Counted from the stretch's first letter, positions 7,109 to 15,369 are shown. The stretch is DNA of 16,682 nucleotides from JBFHNV01 sp041593595 (GCA_041593595.1 JBFHNV010000135.1:1-16682); one strand, 5' to 3'. Translations and numbers: made by a program. The notes: generated by a model from the letters alone, not told the origin.

Positions 7109-7842
7109 GCGTGGCGCCGGCGAAGGCTGCCCCGACGGTGCTCGGCGTGCGCGGGCTGGTGAAGCGCTTCGGCGGCCTCGTCGCCGTGGACCGGGTGGAC
7201 CTGGACGTGACGCAGGGCACCGTGGTGGGGCTCATCGGCATCAACGGCGCGGGCAAGACCACCTTGATGAACTGCATCAACGGCATCTACCGCGCGGACG
7301 CGGGCAGCGTGCACGTGCACGGCACCGACGCCACTCACATGACGCCCCACGGGATCGCGCACCTTGGTGTGGGCCGCACCTTCCAGGTGCCGCGCAGCTT
7401 CAACCGCATGACCCTCATCGACAACCTGATGGTGCCGGTGCTGGACTCGTCGCGCAGCGACGACGAGCTGTTCGAGCAGGCGGCGGCGTGCCTCGCCCAG
7501 GTCGATCTCTACGAGCTGCGGCACAACCACGCGGAGGAGCTTTCCGGCGGCCAGCAGAAGCTCCTGGAGCTCGCGCGGCTGATGATGTTCGACCCCTCCA
7601 TCATCCTGCTCGACGAGCCGTTCGCAGGGGTCAATCCGAGCCTGTGCCGGCTCATGATCGCCCAGGTGGAGCGCCTGCGCGAGGCGGGCAAGAGCTTCCT
7701 GCTGGTGAGCCACGACCTGACCTCCATCTATCGCCTGTCCGACCGCATCTACGTGCTCAACCAGGGGGAGGTCATCGCCCAGGGCGGGGTGGACGACGTG
7801 AAGAGCGACCCCCGCGTGATCGAGGCCTATCTGGGCAACTGA
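7105..7842 (+). CDS. livG: Liv-type ABC transporter ATPase LivG
   Basis: Cytoplasmic ATPase of the importer, 245 residues. Walker A is GINGAGKT at 45-52, with Ile where the family usually has Pro. The Q-loop is VGRTFQVPR with Gln94, the signature is LSGGQ at 146-150, Walker B is IILLDE at 166-171, and the switch histidine is His203 in VSHDLTSIYRL. LivG proteins more often read VEHD...V at that last place, so Ser is a mild deviation; all catalytic residues are present. The short C-terminal extension after the ABC domain ends VIEAYLGN, typical for LivG. The start is taken as GTG 7105, overlapping the livH stop codon by two bases. A second GTG at 7111 is possible. It forms a heterodimer with LivF. 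Confidence 0.94.
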   Translation: MSVAPAKAAPTVLGVRGLVKRFGGLVAVDRVDLDVTQGTVVGLIGINGAGKTTLMNCINGIYRADAGSVHVHGTDATHMTPHGIAHLGVGRTFQVPRSFNRMTLIDNLMVPVLDSSRSDDELFEQAAACLAQVDLYELRHNHAEELSGGQQKLLELARLMMFDPSIILLDEPFAGVNPSLCRLMIAQVERLREAGKSFLLVSHDLTSIYRLSDRIYVLNQGEVIAQGGVDDVKSDPRVIEAYLGN

Positions 7843-7866
7843 GGGAGCGGGCGGAGTGCACGCGCG

Positions 7867-8637
7867 ATGAACGAGGTACAGGCGGCACCGCATGGCGCCC
7901 ACGACGTCATCCTCGAGATGCGCGACGTGCATGCCGCGTACCACGGCGACATCTCGATCCTGAACGGGCTGAGCCTCGAGGCCCGGCGCGGGCAGATCAC
8001 CGGCATCATCGGCCCGAACGGCGCGGGCAAGTCCACCGCCCTGAAGACCCTGTACGGCTTCCTGCACCCCAGCGCCGGCGAGATCCGCCTGCGGGGCGAG
8101 CGGGTGAACCGGCTGCCGCCCTGGGAGATGGTGACCCGCGGCGTGTCCTTCGTGCCCCAGAACCGGAGCCTCTTCAACGACCTCTCGGTGGAGGACAACC
8201 TGCGCCTGGGATGCTGGCACTTCCGTCGCGACAAGGCCCGGGTGAGCCAGGGGCTCGCGCGGGTCTACGAGATGTTCCCGATCCTGGCGGAGAAGCGCAC
8301 CGACCTGGCGGGCAGCATGTCCGGCGGGCAGCAGCGTTTCCTGGAGCTGGCCCGGTCGCTGATCCTGGAGCCGGAGGTGGTGCTGCTGGACGAGCCGACG
8401 GCGATGATCGCGCCGCGGATCTCCCGCGAGCTCTACGAGTTCATTCGCGCGCTGCCCGAGCAGGGGGTCACGGTGGTGCTGGTGGATCAGAACGTACGCC
8501 AGTGCGTGGAGGTGTCCGACTACGTCTACGTGCTGGATCTCGGGCGCAACCGCGCCGAGGGCAACCGCGAGCGCTTCGGCGGCGACGAGGATCTGCGCGC
8601 CATGATCCAGGAGTGGCTGGACTACCAGATCGACTGA
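7867..8637 (+). CDS. livF: Liv-type ABC transporter ATPase LivF
   Basis: Second ATPase of the importer, 256 residues, slightly longer than typical LivF because of about 12 extra N-terminal residues before the domain begins at VILEMRDVHAAY. Walker A is GPNGAGKS at 49-56, the Q-loop glutamine is Gln98 in FVPQNRSLF, the signature is MSGGQ at 151-155, and Walker B is VVLLDE at 171-176. The following D-loop reads PTAMIAP where GLAP is usual. The H-loop position carries VDQN (207-209) instead of the VEQN normal for LivF; a histidine is commonly absent there in this subfamily. The start ATG 7867 has GGAG at 7853-7856. It is last in the operon, 24 bases after livG, and its stop codon lies within a bidirectional hairpin. 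Confidence 0.94.
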   Translation: MNEVQAAPHGAHDVILEMRDVHAAYHGDISILNGLSLEARRGQITGIIGPNGAGKSTALKTLYGFLHPSAGEIRLRGERVNRLPPWEMVTRGVSFVPQNRSLFNDLSVEDNLRLGCWHFRRDKARVSQGLARVYEMFPILAEKRTDLAGSMSGGQQRFLELARSLILEPEVVLLDEPTAMIAPRISRELYEFIRALPEQGVTVVLVDQNVRQCVEVSDYVYVLDLGRNRAEGNRERFGGDEDLRAMIQEWLDYQID

Positions 8638-8661
8638 TACCGCGGGGCGGCGGTATCAGTC
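8632..8661. terminator. bidirectional terminator hairpin overlapping two stop codons
   Basis: GACTGATACCGC (8632-8643) pairs perfectly with GCGGTATCAGTC (8650-8661) across a 6-base loop, GGGGCG. The left arm contains the livF stop (TGA 8635-8637) and the right arm contains the stop of the leftward ThDP-enzyme gene (8656-8658). A single palindrome therefore ends both convergent genes. No long T tract follows in either direction. Confidence 0.7.
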
Positions 8662-10302
8662 CTTGGCCTGCGCCAGCGCCGCGCCGGAGTACGGCGACAC
8701 GTCCCGCGCGTCCAGCTTGAGGTGGATGAGAGCGGGGCCGGGCTCGGCGATGGCGTCCCGCAGCGCCGCCTCGAACCGGTCGGTGCGTTCCACCGGGAAC
8801 GCCGGCATGCCGTAGCCCGCCGCCAGCACGGCGAAATCGGGGCTCTTCAGGCGCGTGCCGTAGTCCCAGCCCGGGAAGCGCCTGTGCTGATGCACCAGGA
8901 TCGAACCCCAGGCCGCGTTGTCGCACACGATGATCTTCACCGGCAGCCCCTCCTGCACGATGGCCGCCGCCTCGTGGCCGGTCATCAGGAAGCCGCCGTC
9001 GCCCACCCACACGAAGACCGGCCGCCCCGGCGCCGCCACGCTGGCGCCGAGGCCGCCCGGCACGCCGTAGCCCATGGCGCCGGACACGGGGCCGAGGGAC
9101 GTGCGTGGCCGCCGATGCCGGTAGTAGCGCTGCAGCCAGCGGCCGAAGGTGCCCGCGTCGCTGACCAGGATGGCCTCCTCGCCGGCGAGCTCCTGGAAGC
9201 AGGCGATCACCTGCGCCAGGTTCACGGCCCCGTGCACCTCGACGCCGTCCACGGCGCTGGTCGCGCGCTCGGCGGCGTTGAGCTCACGGCGCCAGGCCAG
9301 GCGATCGAAGTCCGGCGCGGTGACCCGCTCCGAGAGCGCGCGCAGCGCCGGTCCCGCGTGGGACAGCATCGCCACCTCGGGCTGCCAGGCGGCGAACACC
9401 GAGGGCTCCGGGTGCACCAAGACCAGCGTCTGGCCGGGCGGGAACGGCGTGTAGTCGGCGGTGGTGACACTGTCGAGGCGCGCGCCCACCGCCAGCAGCA
9501 GGTCGCACTCGGCGATGGCACGCTGGATGTGGGGCGTGCGGTTCAGCGTGAGCTGCCCCAGCCACGCCTCGTGCTCGTTGTCGAGCACGTCCTGGTGCCG
9601 GTAGGCGGCCAGCACCCCGGCGCCGGATGCCTCGGCCAGGCGGCGCAGCTCCCCATGGGCGCCTTCGAAGGCCACGCCCTCGCCGGCCAGGATCAGCGGG
9701 TGGCGCGCCCGGTCCAGGAGCTCCACCGCCGTGGCGAGCGCCCCCGGCTCCGGGCCTCCGCGGGGTGGCACGTAGCGCGCCGGCACCACGGCATCGCCGG
9801 TCTCGCCGTCCAGCACGTCCTTCGACACCGTCACCACCACCGGGCCGGGCCGCCCGGTGACGGCGAGATCCAGCGCCCGCGCCGTCACCCGCGCCACTTC
9901 GCCGAAGGCGTTGGCGTCCAGCACCGCCTTGGCCACCGGGCCGTACATGCCCTGGTAGTCGATCTCCTGGAAGGCCTCGCGCTGCTTGAGCGTGCGCGGG
10001 ATGTTGGCCACGAACAGCACCACCGGGCGCGACGCCTGCATGGCGGTATGAATCCCGATGGACGCGTTGGTGGCGCCGGGCGCGCGGCTCACGAACACGC
10101 AGGCTGGCTTGCCGCGCACGGCGGCGTAGGCCTCGGCGGCGAACACGGCTGAGGATTCCAGCCGCGTGGACACGGCGCGCACCTCGTTGCGCCGTTCGCT
10201 CAGCGCGCGCAGCACCGTGGTGAAGGTGCCGCCGGGGACGAAGAACACCGTGTCCACGTCCCGCGAGACGAGGGTCTCGACCAGCACGTCGCCGCCGTTC
10301 AT
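8656..10302 (-). CDS. thiamine-diphosphate enzyme, acetolactate-synthase large-subunit-like
   Basis: ThDP-dependent enzyme of the acetolactate synthase/benzoylformate decarboxylase fold, 548 residues. The N-terminal pyrimidine-binding domain (about 1-165) has FFVPGG at 20-25 and the ThDP-activating Glu49 in STRLESSAVFAAEAYA. The central domain is at about 185-325. The C-terminal domain (about 355-535) has the cofactor motif GDGGFLMTGHEAAA starting at 434 and ending at Asn462 (GDG to N, 26 residues between). SGAMGYGVPGGLGA at 407-420 is the family's glycine-rich loop. It is shorter and more divergent than biosynthetic IlvB, has no IlvN-like regulatory subunit beside it, and could be a decarboxylase, carboligase or sulfoacetaldehyde/oxalyl-type paralog. 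The start ATG 10302 has GGGAGG about 8 bases upstream. It lies 119 bases downstream of aceE on the same strand. Confidence 0.88.
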   Translation of the reverse strand: MNGGDVLVETLVSRDVDTVFFVPGGTFTTVLRALSERRNEVRAVSTRLESSAVFAAEAYAAVRGKPACVFVSRAPGATNASIGIHTAMQASRPVVLFVANIPRTLKQREAFQEIDYQGMYGPVAKAVLDANAFGEVARVTARALDLAVTGRPGPVVVTVSKDVLDGETGDAVVPARYVPPRGGPEPGALATAVELLDRARHPLILAGEGVAFEGAHGELRRLAEASGAGVLAAYRHQDVLDNEHEAWLGQLTLNRTPHIQRAIAECDLLLAVGARLDSVTTADYTPFPPGQTLVLVHPEPSVFAAWQPEVAMLSHAGPALRALSERVTAPDFDRLAWRRELNAAERATSAVDGVEVHGAVNLAQVIACFQELAGEEAILVSDAGTFGRWLQRYYRHRRPRTSLGPVSGAMGYGVPGGLGASVAAPGRPVFVWVGDGGFLMTGHEAAAIVQEGLPVKIIVCDNAAWGSILVHQHRRFPGWDYGTRLKSPDFAVLAAGYGMPAFPVERTDRFEAALRDAIAEPGPALIHLKLDARDVSPYSGAALAQAKD

Positions 10303-10363
10303 CGCTCGCCCTCCCGTGCGCAGTGCCGCGCCGGGAGTCTATGTCAGATCGCGGCGCCCGTCG

Positions 10364-10387
10364 CCGGCCGCGCCCGCTCGCGGCCGG
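10364..10387 (-). terminator. 9-bp perfect GC hairpin between aceE and the ThDP-enzyme gene
   Basis: CCGGCCGCG (10364-10372) pairs with CGCGGCCGG (10379-10387) over a 6-base loop, 35 bases past the aceE stop. No T tract follows. It may end or attenuate aceE transcription before the ThDP-enzyme gene. GC-rich background makes chance pairing possible. Confidence 0.35.
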
Positions 10388-10421
10388 GACGTGCCCCGCG
10401 CCGGCCCGTGAGCAGGCGCGA

Positions 10422-13115
10422 TCAGATGTTCCAGGCGCCCGGGCGCTCGGGGTCGATGTCGTAGCGCCGGATCGCCTCGGCCAGCACCGATCGGGACAGC
10501 ACGCCGTCGCGTGCCAGCGCATCGAGCGCCGCCAGCGCGATGTGCTCGCGGTTGACCTCGAACATGCTGCGCAGCGCCACACGGGTGTCGCTGCGCCCGA
10601 AACCGTCGGTGCCGAGGACCAGGAAGCGGGCGTCGACGTACGATGCGACGAGCTGCGGCCACGCGCGCACGTAGTCCGATGCGGCGATCACCGGGGCGTC
10701 GCCGGCCAGGCAATCGGCCAGGTGACTGCTGCGCGGAGGCTGCTCGGGGTGTAGGCGGTTCCAGCGCTCGACCTCGCGCGCTTCGCGCGCAAGCTCGGCG
10801 AAGCTGGTCACGCTCCAGATCTCGCTCGACACGTTCCAGTCCCGTGCCAGCAGCCCGGCCGCGGCGATCGCCTCGCGCAGGATGGCGCCCGAGCCGAGCA
10901 GCCGGACCGTACCTCGGGATGCGTCGGCACGGCTGTGCGCGTACCGGTACATGCCGCGCACGATCGACTCCTCGACGCCGGCGGGCAGCGACGGCTGCGC
11001 GTAGTTCTCGTTCATCACGGTGACGTAGTAGAACTCGTCCACGCCGCGCTCGAGCATCTGGCGCATGCCGTGGTCGAGAATCACCGCCAGCTCGCAGGCG
11101 AAGGTCGGATCGTAGGTGCGGCAGTTCGGGATCGTCGATGCGATCAGGAGGCTGGTGCCGTCCTGGTGCTGCAGGCCCTCGCCGCTGAGCGTGGTGCGCC
11201 CGGCGGTGGCACCGAGCAGAAAACCGCGCGCACGCTGGTCCGCCGCCGCCCAGATCAGGTCGCCCACGCGCTGGAAGCCGAACATGGAGTAGAAGATGTA
11301 CAGCGGCAGCAGGGGCTCGCCGTGCACGCTGTAGGCGGTCGCTGCCGCCACCCACGACGACAGCGCGCCCGCCTCGGTGATGCCCTCCTCGAGCAGCTGG
11401 CCGTCGCGTGCCTCACGGTAGTACAGCATCGAGCCCGCGTCTTCCGGCTCATAGAGCTGGCCGTCCGGTGAGTAGATGCCGATCTGGCGAAACAGGTTGG
11501 CCATGCCGAAGGTGCGTGCTTCGTCGGCCACGATGGGCACGATGCGCGGGCCCAGCACCTTGTCGCGCAGCAGCCCACCGAGCATGCGCACCACCGCCAT
11601 GGTGGTGGACATCTCCTTGCCGTCGGACTCGAGGGCAAAGCGGGCGTACGCGGGCAGCGCCGGCGCGGCGAGCGTCGGGCCGGTGCGCACCCGTGCCGGC
11701 AGCGAGCCGCCCAGCGCGGCACGCCGCTCGCGCAGGTAGCGCATCTCCTGGCTGTCCTCGGTGGGGCGGTAGAAGCGCAGCTTCTCCACGTCCTCGTCCG
11801 ACAGCGGCAGCGCGAAGCGATCCCGGAACGCCTTCAGGGCGTCGATGTCGAGCTTTTTGGTCTGGTGCGCGGTCATGCGCGACTGGCCGGCCCCGCCCAT
11901 GCCGTAGCCCTTCTTCGTCTTGGCGAGGACCACGCTCGGGCGGCCCTTGTGGGCCTTCGCGGCCGCGAAGGCCGCGTAGAGCTTGCGGAAGTCGTGCCCG
12001 CCGCGCTTCAGCGCGTCGATCTCCGCCTCGGACATGTGCGAGACCAGCGCCGCCACCTCGGGGTCTTTCTGAAAGAAATGGAGCAGGTTGTAGGCGCCGT
12101 CTTTCGCGCCCAGGGTCTGGTACTGCCCGTCCACCGTCTGGGCGAAGCGGCGCAGCAACGCGTGGTTCCTGTCGTGGGCGAACAGCGGGTCCCAGTCCGA
12201 GCCCCAGATCACCTTGATCACGTTCCAGCCAGCGCCGGTAAACAGCGCTTCCAGCTCCTGGATGACCTGGCTGTTGCCGCGCACCGGGCCGTCGAGCCGC
12301 TGCAGGTTGCAGTTGATGACGAACGTGATGTTGTCCAGCTTCTCGCGCGCCGCCAGGGTGAGCCCGCCGAGCGATTCCGGCTCGTCCATCTCGCCGTCGC
12401 CGAACACCCCCCATACGTGCCGCTGCGCGGTCTTCGCGAGGCCGCGGTGTTCCAGGTAACGCATGAAACGCGCCTGGTAGATGGCGCTGATCGGGCCGAT
12501 CCCCATGGACCCGGTAGGAAACTGCCAGAACTCGGGCATCAGCCACGGGTGAGGGTAGGAGCACAGGCCCTTGCCGCCCACCTCCTGGCGGTAGTTGGCC
12601 AGGTGCTCCTCGTCGAGCCGCCCCTCGAGGAAGGCCCGGGCGTACATGCCCGGCGCCGAGTGGGCCTGGTAGAACACCAGGTCGCCGCCGTGCTCGCCGT
12701 CGCGGGCGCGGAAGAAGTGGTTGAATCCGAGCTCGAAGATCTCGGCCGCGGAGGCGAAGCTCGCGATGTGCCCGCCCAGCTCGCCGTAGGCCTTGTTGGC
12801 GCGCACCACCATCGCCAGGGCATTCCAGCGGATGATGGCGGTGATCCGCTCCTCCACCGCGAGTTCGCCGGGATAGGGGTCCTGCCGGTGCAGCGGGATC
12901 GTGTTCCGGTAGGCGGAGAACGGTTGTGCCTGCTTGAGGATCCCCAGGTGACGCGAGTGCTCTTCGAGCTGGCGCAGCAGGAAGCGTCCGCGCTCGGGGC
13001 CGGTGATCTTGACCACCGCCTCGAGGGATTCCAGCCATTCCTGGGTCTCTTCCCGGTCGATGTCCACCGAGTCGGCGGCAGAGCCCTGGACCGGATCGGC
13101 TTCCGGAACGTTCAT
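10422..13115 (-). CDS. aceE: pyruvate dehydrogenase E1 (AceE-type 2-oxo-acid dehydrogenase), orphan copy
   Basis: Homodimer-type E1 that decarboxylates a 2-oxo acid and transfers the acyl group to the lipoyl E2, 897 residues (E. coli AceE is 887). Active-site features align with E. coli AceE: His116 in GGHIASF, His152 in QAHSAPG, ThDP motif GDGEMDEPES at 239-248 with Asn268/Asn270, His417 in TAHQTKK, Glu577 in EEGITEAGA and His650 in GLQHQDGT. Around His650 E. coli has HEDGHS, here HQDGTS, and QGHISPG is QAHSAPG. These changes could affect substrate choice. ATG 13115 is used because an AAGGGCGAG stretch lies just upstream; the 16-residue extension to 13163 lacks a site. No aceF or lpd follows, so E2/E3 must come from elsewhere. 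A 2-oxobutyrate-type (MdeB-like) E1 is an alternative to pyruvate. Confidence 0.92.
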   Translation of the reverse strand: MNVPEADPVQGSAADSVDIDREETQEWLESLEAVVKITGPERGRFLLRQLEEHSRHLGILKQAQPFSAYRNTIPLHRQDPYPGELAVEERITAIIRWNALAMVVRANKAYGELGGHIASFASAAEIFELGFNHFFRARDGEHGGDLVFYQAHSAPGMYARAFLEGRLDEEHLANYRQEVGGKGLCSYPHPWLMPEFWQFPTGSMGIGPISAIYQARFMRYLEHRGLAKTAQRHVWGVFGDGEMDEPESLGGLTLAAREKLDNITFVINCNLQRLDGPVRGNSQVIQELEALFTGAGWNVIKVIWGSDWDPLFAHDRNHALLRRFAQTVDGQYQTLGAKDGAYNLLHFFQKDPEVAALVSHMSEAEIDALKRGGHDFRKLYAAFAAAKAHKGRPSVVLAKTKKGYGMGGAGQSRMTAHQTKKLDIDALKAFRDRFALPLSDEDVEKLRFYRPTEDSQEMRYLRERRAALGGSLPARVRTGPTLAAPALPAYARFALESDGKEMSTTMAVVRMLGGLLRDKVLGPRIVPIVADEARTFGMANLFRQIGIYSPDGQLYEPEDAGSMLYYREARDGQLLEEGITEAGALSSWVAAATAYSVHGEPLLPLYIFYSMFGFQRVGDLIWAAADQRARGFLLGATAGRTTLSGEGLQHQDGTSLLIASTIPNCRTYDPTFACELAVILDHGMRQMLERGVDEFYYVTVMNENYAQPSLPAGVEESIVRGMYRYAHSRADASRGTVRLLGSGAILREAIAAAGLLARDWNVSSEIWSVTSFAELAREAREVERWNRLHPEQPPRSSHLADCLAGDAPVIAASDYVRAWPQLVASYVDARFLVLGTDGFGRSDTRVALRSMFEVNREHIALAALDALARDGVLSRSVLAEAIRRYDIDPERPGAWNI

Positions 13116-13176
13116 GTTCTCGCCCTTCGTGTGTGTCTGACAGGCTGGCGCGCCGCTGTGCATCCGTGCTCGGATA

Positions 13177-13201
13177 CGGCCGGCCCGTACCGGGCCGGCC
13201 G
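13177..13201. terminator. 11-bp perfect palindromic hairpin between leuD and aceE
   Basis: CGGCCGGCCCG (13177-13187) pairs perfectly with CGGGCCGGCCG (13191-13201) around TAC. It is 126 bases past the leuD stop and 62 bases before aceE. It may end the leuCD message or be a control element of aceE. There is no T tract. Confidence 0.4.
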
Positions 13202-13326
13202 CCCCGGGGATGCCGCTGACCGATCACGGATGCGCCGCGGGGTGCGGGACGGCAACGACCCGGGGCGCGGCCGGGTGCTGCGCTCGTCCCGGTAACCGTA
13301 CACGCCGAGGTCGGTGGAAGAGACTC

Positions 13327-13935
13327 TCACAACCACGGCTGATGTTGCAGGTACTGCCGTTCGAAGCGCCGGATGTCGTCGGCGTGCTGCAGCGTCAGCC
13401 CCACCGCGTCGAGGCCCTCGAGCAGCATGTGCCGGCGCAGGGGATCGAACTCGAACGGCAGCTCGCGGCCATCGCCCGGAGAGAGGATCGTCCGCGTCTG
13501 CAGGTCCACGGTGATCCGGCACCTGGCGGGGTCGGCGGCAAGCGCCATCAGGCGCTCGACCTCGACCACAGGCAACGTGATCGCCGGCACGCCGTTGCGC
13601 GTGCAGTTGTCGCCGAAGATGCCGCCGAAGGTGGTGCCGATGACGCAGCGGATCCCCAGCTCGCGCATGCCCCACACGGCGTGCTCGCGGCTCGAGCCAC
13701 AGCCGAAGTTCGGGCCGGTGACGAGCACCACGGCCTCGTTCCAGGGTGCGCGGTTGAGCACGAAGTCGGGTCGCGGGCGGCCCGGCGCGGCGAAGCGGAG
13801 ATCGAACAGGAAGCCGTCGGCGAGCCCGCTGCGGTCAATGCCCCGGAGGAACTGCTTGGGCATGATCTGGTCGGTGTCCAGGTTCGCATGCTGCAGCGCG
13901 GCCGCGACGCCGGTGAGGGTTGTGAATCGCTCCAT
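13327..13935 (-). CDS. leuD: 3-isopropylmalate dehydratase-type small subunit (LeuD)
   Basis: Swivelling small subunit of an aconitase-superfamily hydro-lyase, 202 residues, the normal length. NLDTDQIMPKQFL at 18-30 carries the substrate-recognition loop seen in LeuD, and GPNFGCGSSREHAVW (74-88) carries the phosphate/carboxylate-binding GCGSSREHA motif. It pairs with LeuC to interconvert 2- and 3-isopropylmalate or a related malate. The ATG at 13935 sits 9 bases after the leuC stop. Its ribosome site (TGAGGT) overlaps the leuC TGA, so the two are translated together. The middle segment FGGIFGDNCTRNGVPAI departs from the FADIFYGNSFNNQLLPV form of housekeeping LeuD. No leuB or leuA accompanies it, so the substrate may be a relative such as citramalate/methylmalate. 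Confidence 0.92.
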   Translation of the reverse strand: MERFTTLTGVAAALQHANLDTDQIMPKQFLRGIDRSGLADGFLFDLRFAAPGRPRPDFVLNRAPWNEAVVLVTGPNFGCGSSREHAVWGMRELGIRCVIGTTFGGIFGDNCTRNGVPAITLPVVEVERLMALAADPARCRITVDLQTRTILSPGDGRELPFEFDPLRRHMLLEGLDAVGLTLQHADDIRRFERQYLQHQPWL

Positions 13936-13944
13936 GGGAGTACC

Positions 13945-15369
13945 TCAGCCCGGCAGCAGCCGGCGCACGTCGGTGATGGCGCCGCTGACCGCGGCGGCGG
14001 CCACCATGGCGGGGCTCATGAGGTGGGTGCGCGCGCCGGCGCCCTGGCGCCCCTCGAAGTTGCGGTTGGTGCTCGAAGCGCAGCGGTCGCCGGGCTCCAG
14101 GTGATCGTCGTTCATGGCCACGCACATGGAGCAACCGGCCTGGCGCCACTCGAAGCCGGCGTCGCGGAACACCGCGTCGAGGCCCTCGGCCTCGGCCTGC
14201 TCGCGCACGGAGGTGGATCCGGGGACCACCATCGCGCGGATGCCGGGCGCCACCTTGCGCCCGCGCAGCACGCGCGCGGCATCGCGCAGGTCGTCGAGCC
14301 GGCCGTTGGTGCACGAGCCGATGAAGGCGTGGCTGATGGCCAGCCCGTCCAGCGGCTGGCCGGGCCGGAGATCCATGTACTCCAGCGCCCGGGACATGCT
14401 CTTGCGCCGGGCCGGGTCCGCCTCGCCGGCCGGGTCGGGCACCACCGAGTCGATGGTGGTGCCCTGGTCCGGGCTGGTGCCCCAGGTGACCATCGGGCCG
14501 ATGCGCGAGGCGTCCAGGGTCACCTCGGCATCGAACACCGCACCGTCCTCGCTGCGCAGGTCGCGCCACCGCGCGAGCGCCGCGTCCCAGTCGGCTCCTT
14601 TCGGCGCCCGCGGGCGGCCGTGCAGGTACTCGAACAGCGCATCGTCCGGCGCCACGATGGCGCCGCGGGCTGCCGCCTCCACGCCCATGTTGCACAGGGT
14701 CAGGCGGCCCTCGACGCCCAGCGCCGTGATCGCCTCGCCAGTGAACTCGATGACGTGCCCGGACGCGCCGTCGGCGCCGATCGTGCGGATCAGCGCCAGG
14801 ATCAGGTCCTTCGCGGTCACGCCGGCGCCCACGCGCCCGCCGATGGTCACCCGCATCGAGCGCATCACGCGGTAGACCAGGGTCTGCGTCGCCAGCAGGT
14901 GCTCGATCTCGCTGCTGCCGATGCCGAAGCCCAGCGCGCCCATGGCGCCGTGGGTGGTCGTGTGGCTGTCGCCCGCCGCAATCACCATGCCCGGCAGCAC
15001 CAGGCCCTGCTCGCTGGCAACCACGTGCTCGATGCCCTGGCGCGAATCGAGCATGTCGTACAGCTCGATGCCGTGCCGGGCGCAGTTCTCCGCCAGCGTG
15101 CGCACCTGTCGCGCGCGACCCGCGTCTGCCAGGGCCATGGTCCGGGCGGTGCGCACCGGGTTGGTAGGGTTCACGTGATCGACCACGGCGATGGAGGCCT
15201 GCGGCCGCCACACCGTGCGTCCGGCCGCGTGCAGGGCGGCGAAGGCCTGCGGGCTGGTGTACTCGTTGAGCACCTGGCGATCCACGTAGAGCAGGATCTC
15301 GCCGCCCTCACCGAGCGGACCCACCGTGTGCGCGTCGACGATGCGCCGGTACAGGGTGCGGGGTGTCAT
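13945..15369 (-). CDS. leuC: 3-isopropylmalate dehydratase-type large subunit (LeuC)
   Basis: Catalytic [4Fe-4S] subunit of an aconitase-superfamily dehydratase, 474 residues, normal for LeuC. Cluster ligands are Cys353 (IGSCTNGR), Cys413 and Cys416 (GCSMCVAMN). Active-site Asp64-His65 (VVDHVNPT), His115 (GIEHVV) and His136 (GDSHTTTHGA) are present. VEAAARGAIVAPD and the C-terminal STNRNFEGRQG also match LeuC. Unlike housekeeping LeuC, the first domain reads VDRQVLNEYTSPQAF where the family has IDRHLVHEVTSPQAF, and DHVNPTNP where it has DHNVST, so this may be a paralog with altered specificity. The start ATG 15369 has GGGAGG 9 bases upstream. It is the first gene of leuC-leuD. Confidence 0.92.
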   Translation of the reverse strand: MTPRTLYRRIVDAHTVGPLGEGGEILLYVDRQVLNEYTSPQAFAALHAAGRTVWRPQASIAVVDHVNPTNPVRTARTMALADAGRARQVRTLAENCARHGIELYDMLDSRQGIEHVVASEQGLVLPGMVIAAGDSHTTTHGAMGALGFGIGSSEIEHLLATQTLVYRVMRSMRVTIGGRVGAGVTAKDLILALIRTIGADGASGHVIEFTGEAITALGVEGRLTLCNMGVEAAARGAIVAPDDALFEYLHGRPRAPKGADWDAALARWRDLRSEDGAVFDAEVTLDASRIGPMVTWGTSPDQGTTIDSVVPDPAGEADPARRKSMSRALEYMDLRPGQPLDGLAISHAFIGSCTNGRLDDLRDAARVLRGRKVAPGIRAMVVPGSTSVREQAEAEGLDAVFRDAGFEWRQAGCSMCVAMNDDHLEPGDRCASSTNRNFEGRQGAGARTHLMSPAMVAAAAVSGAITDVRRLLPG

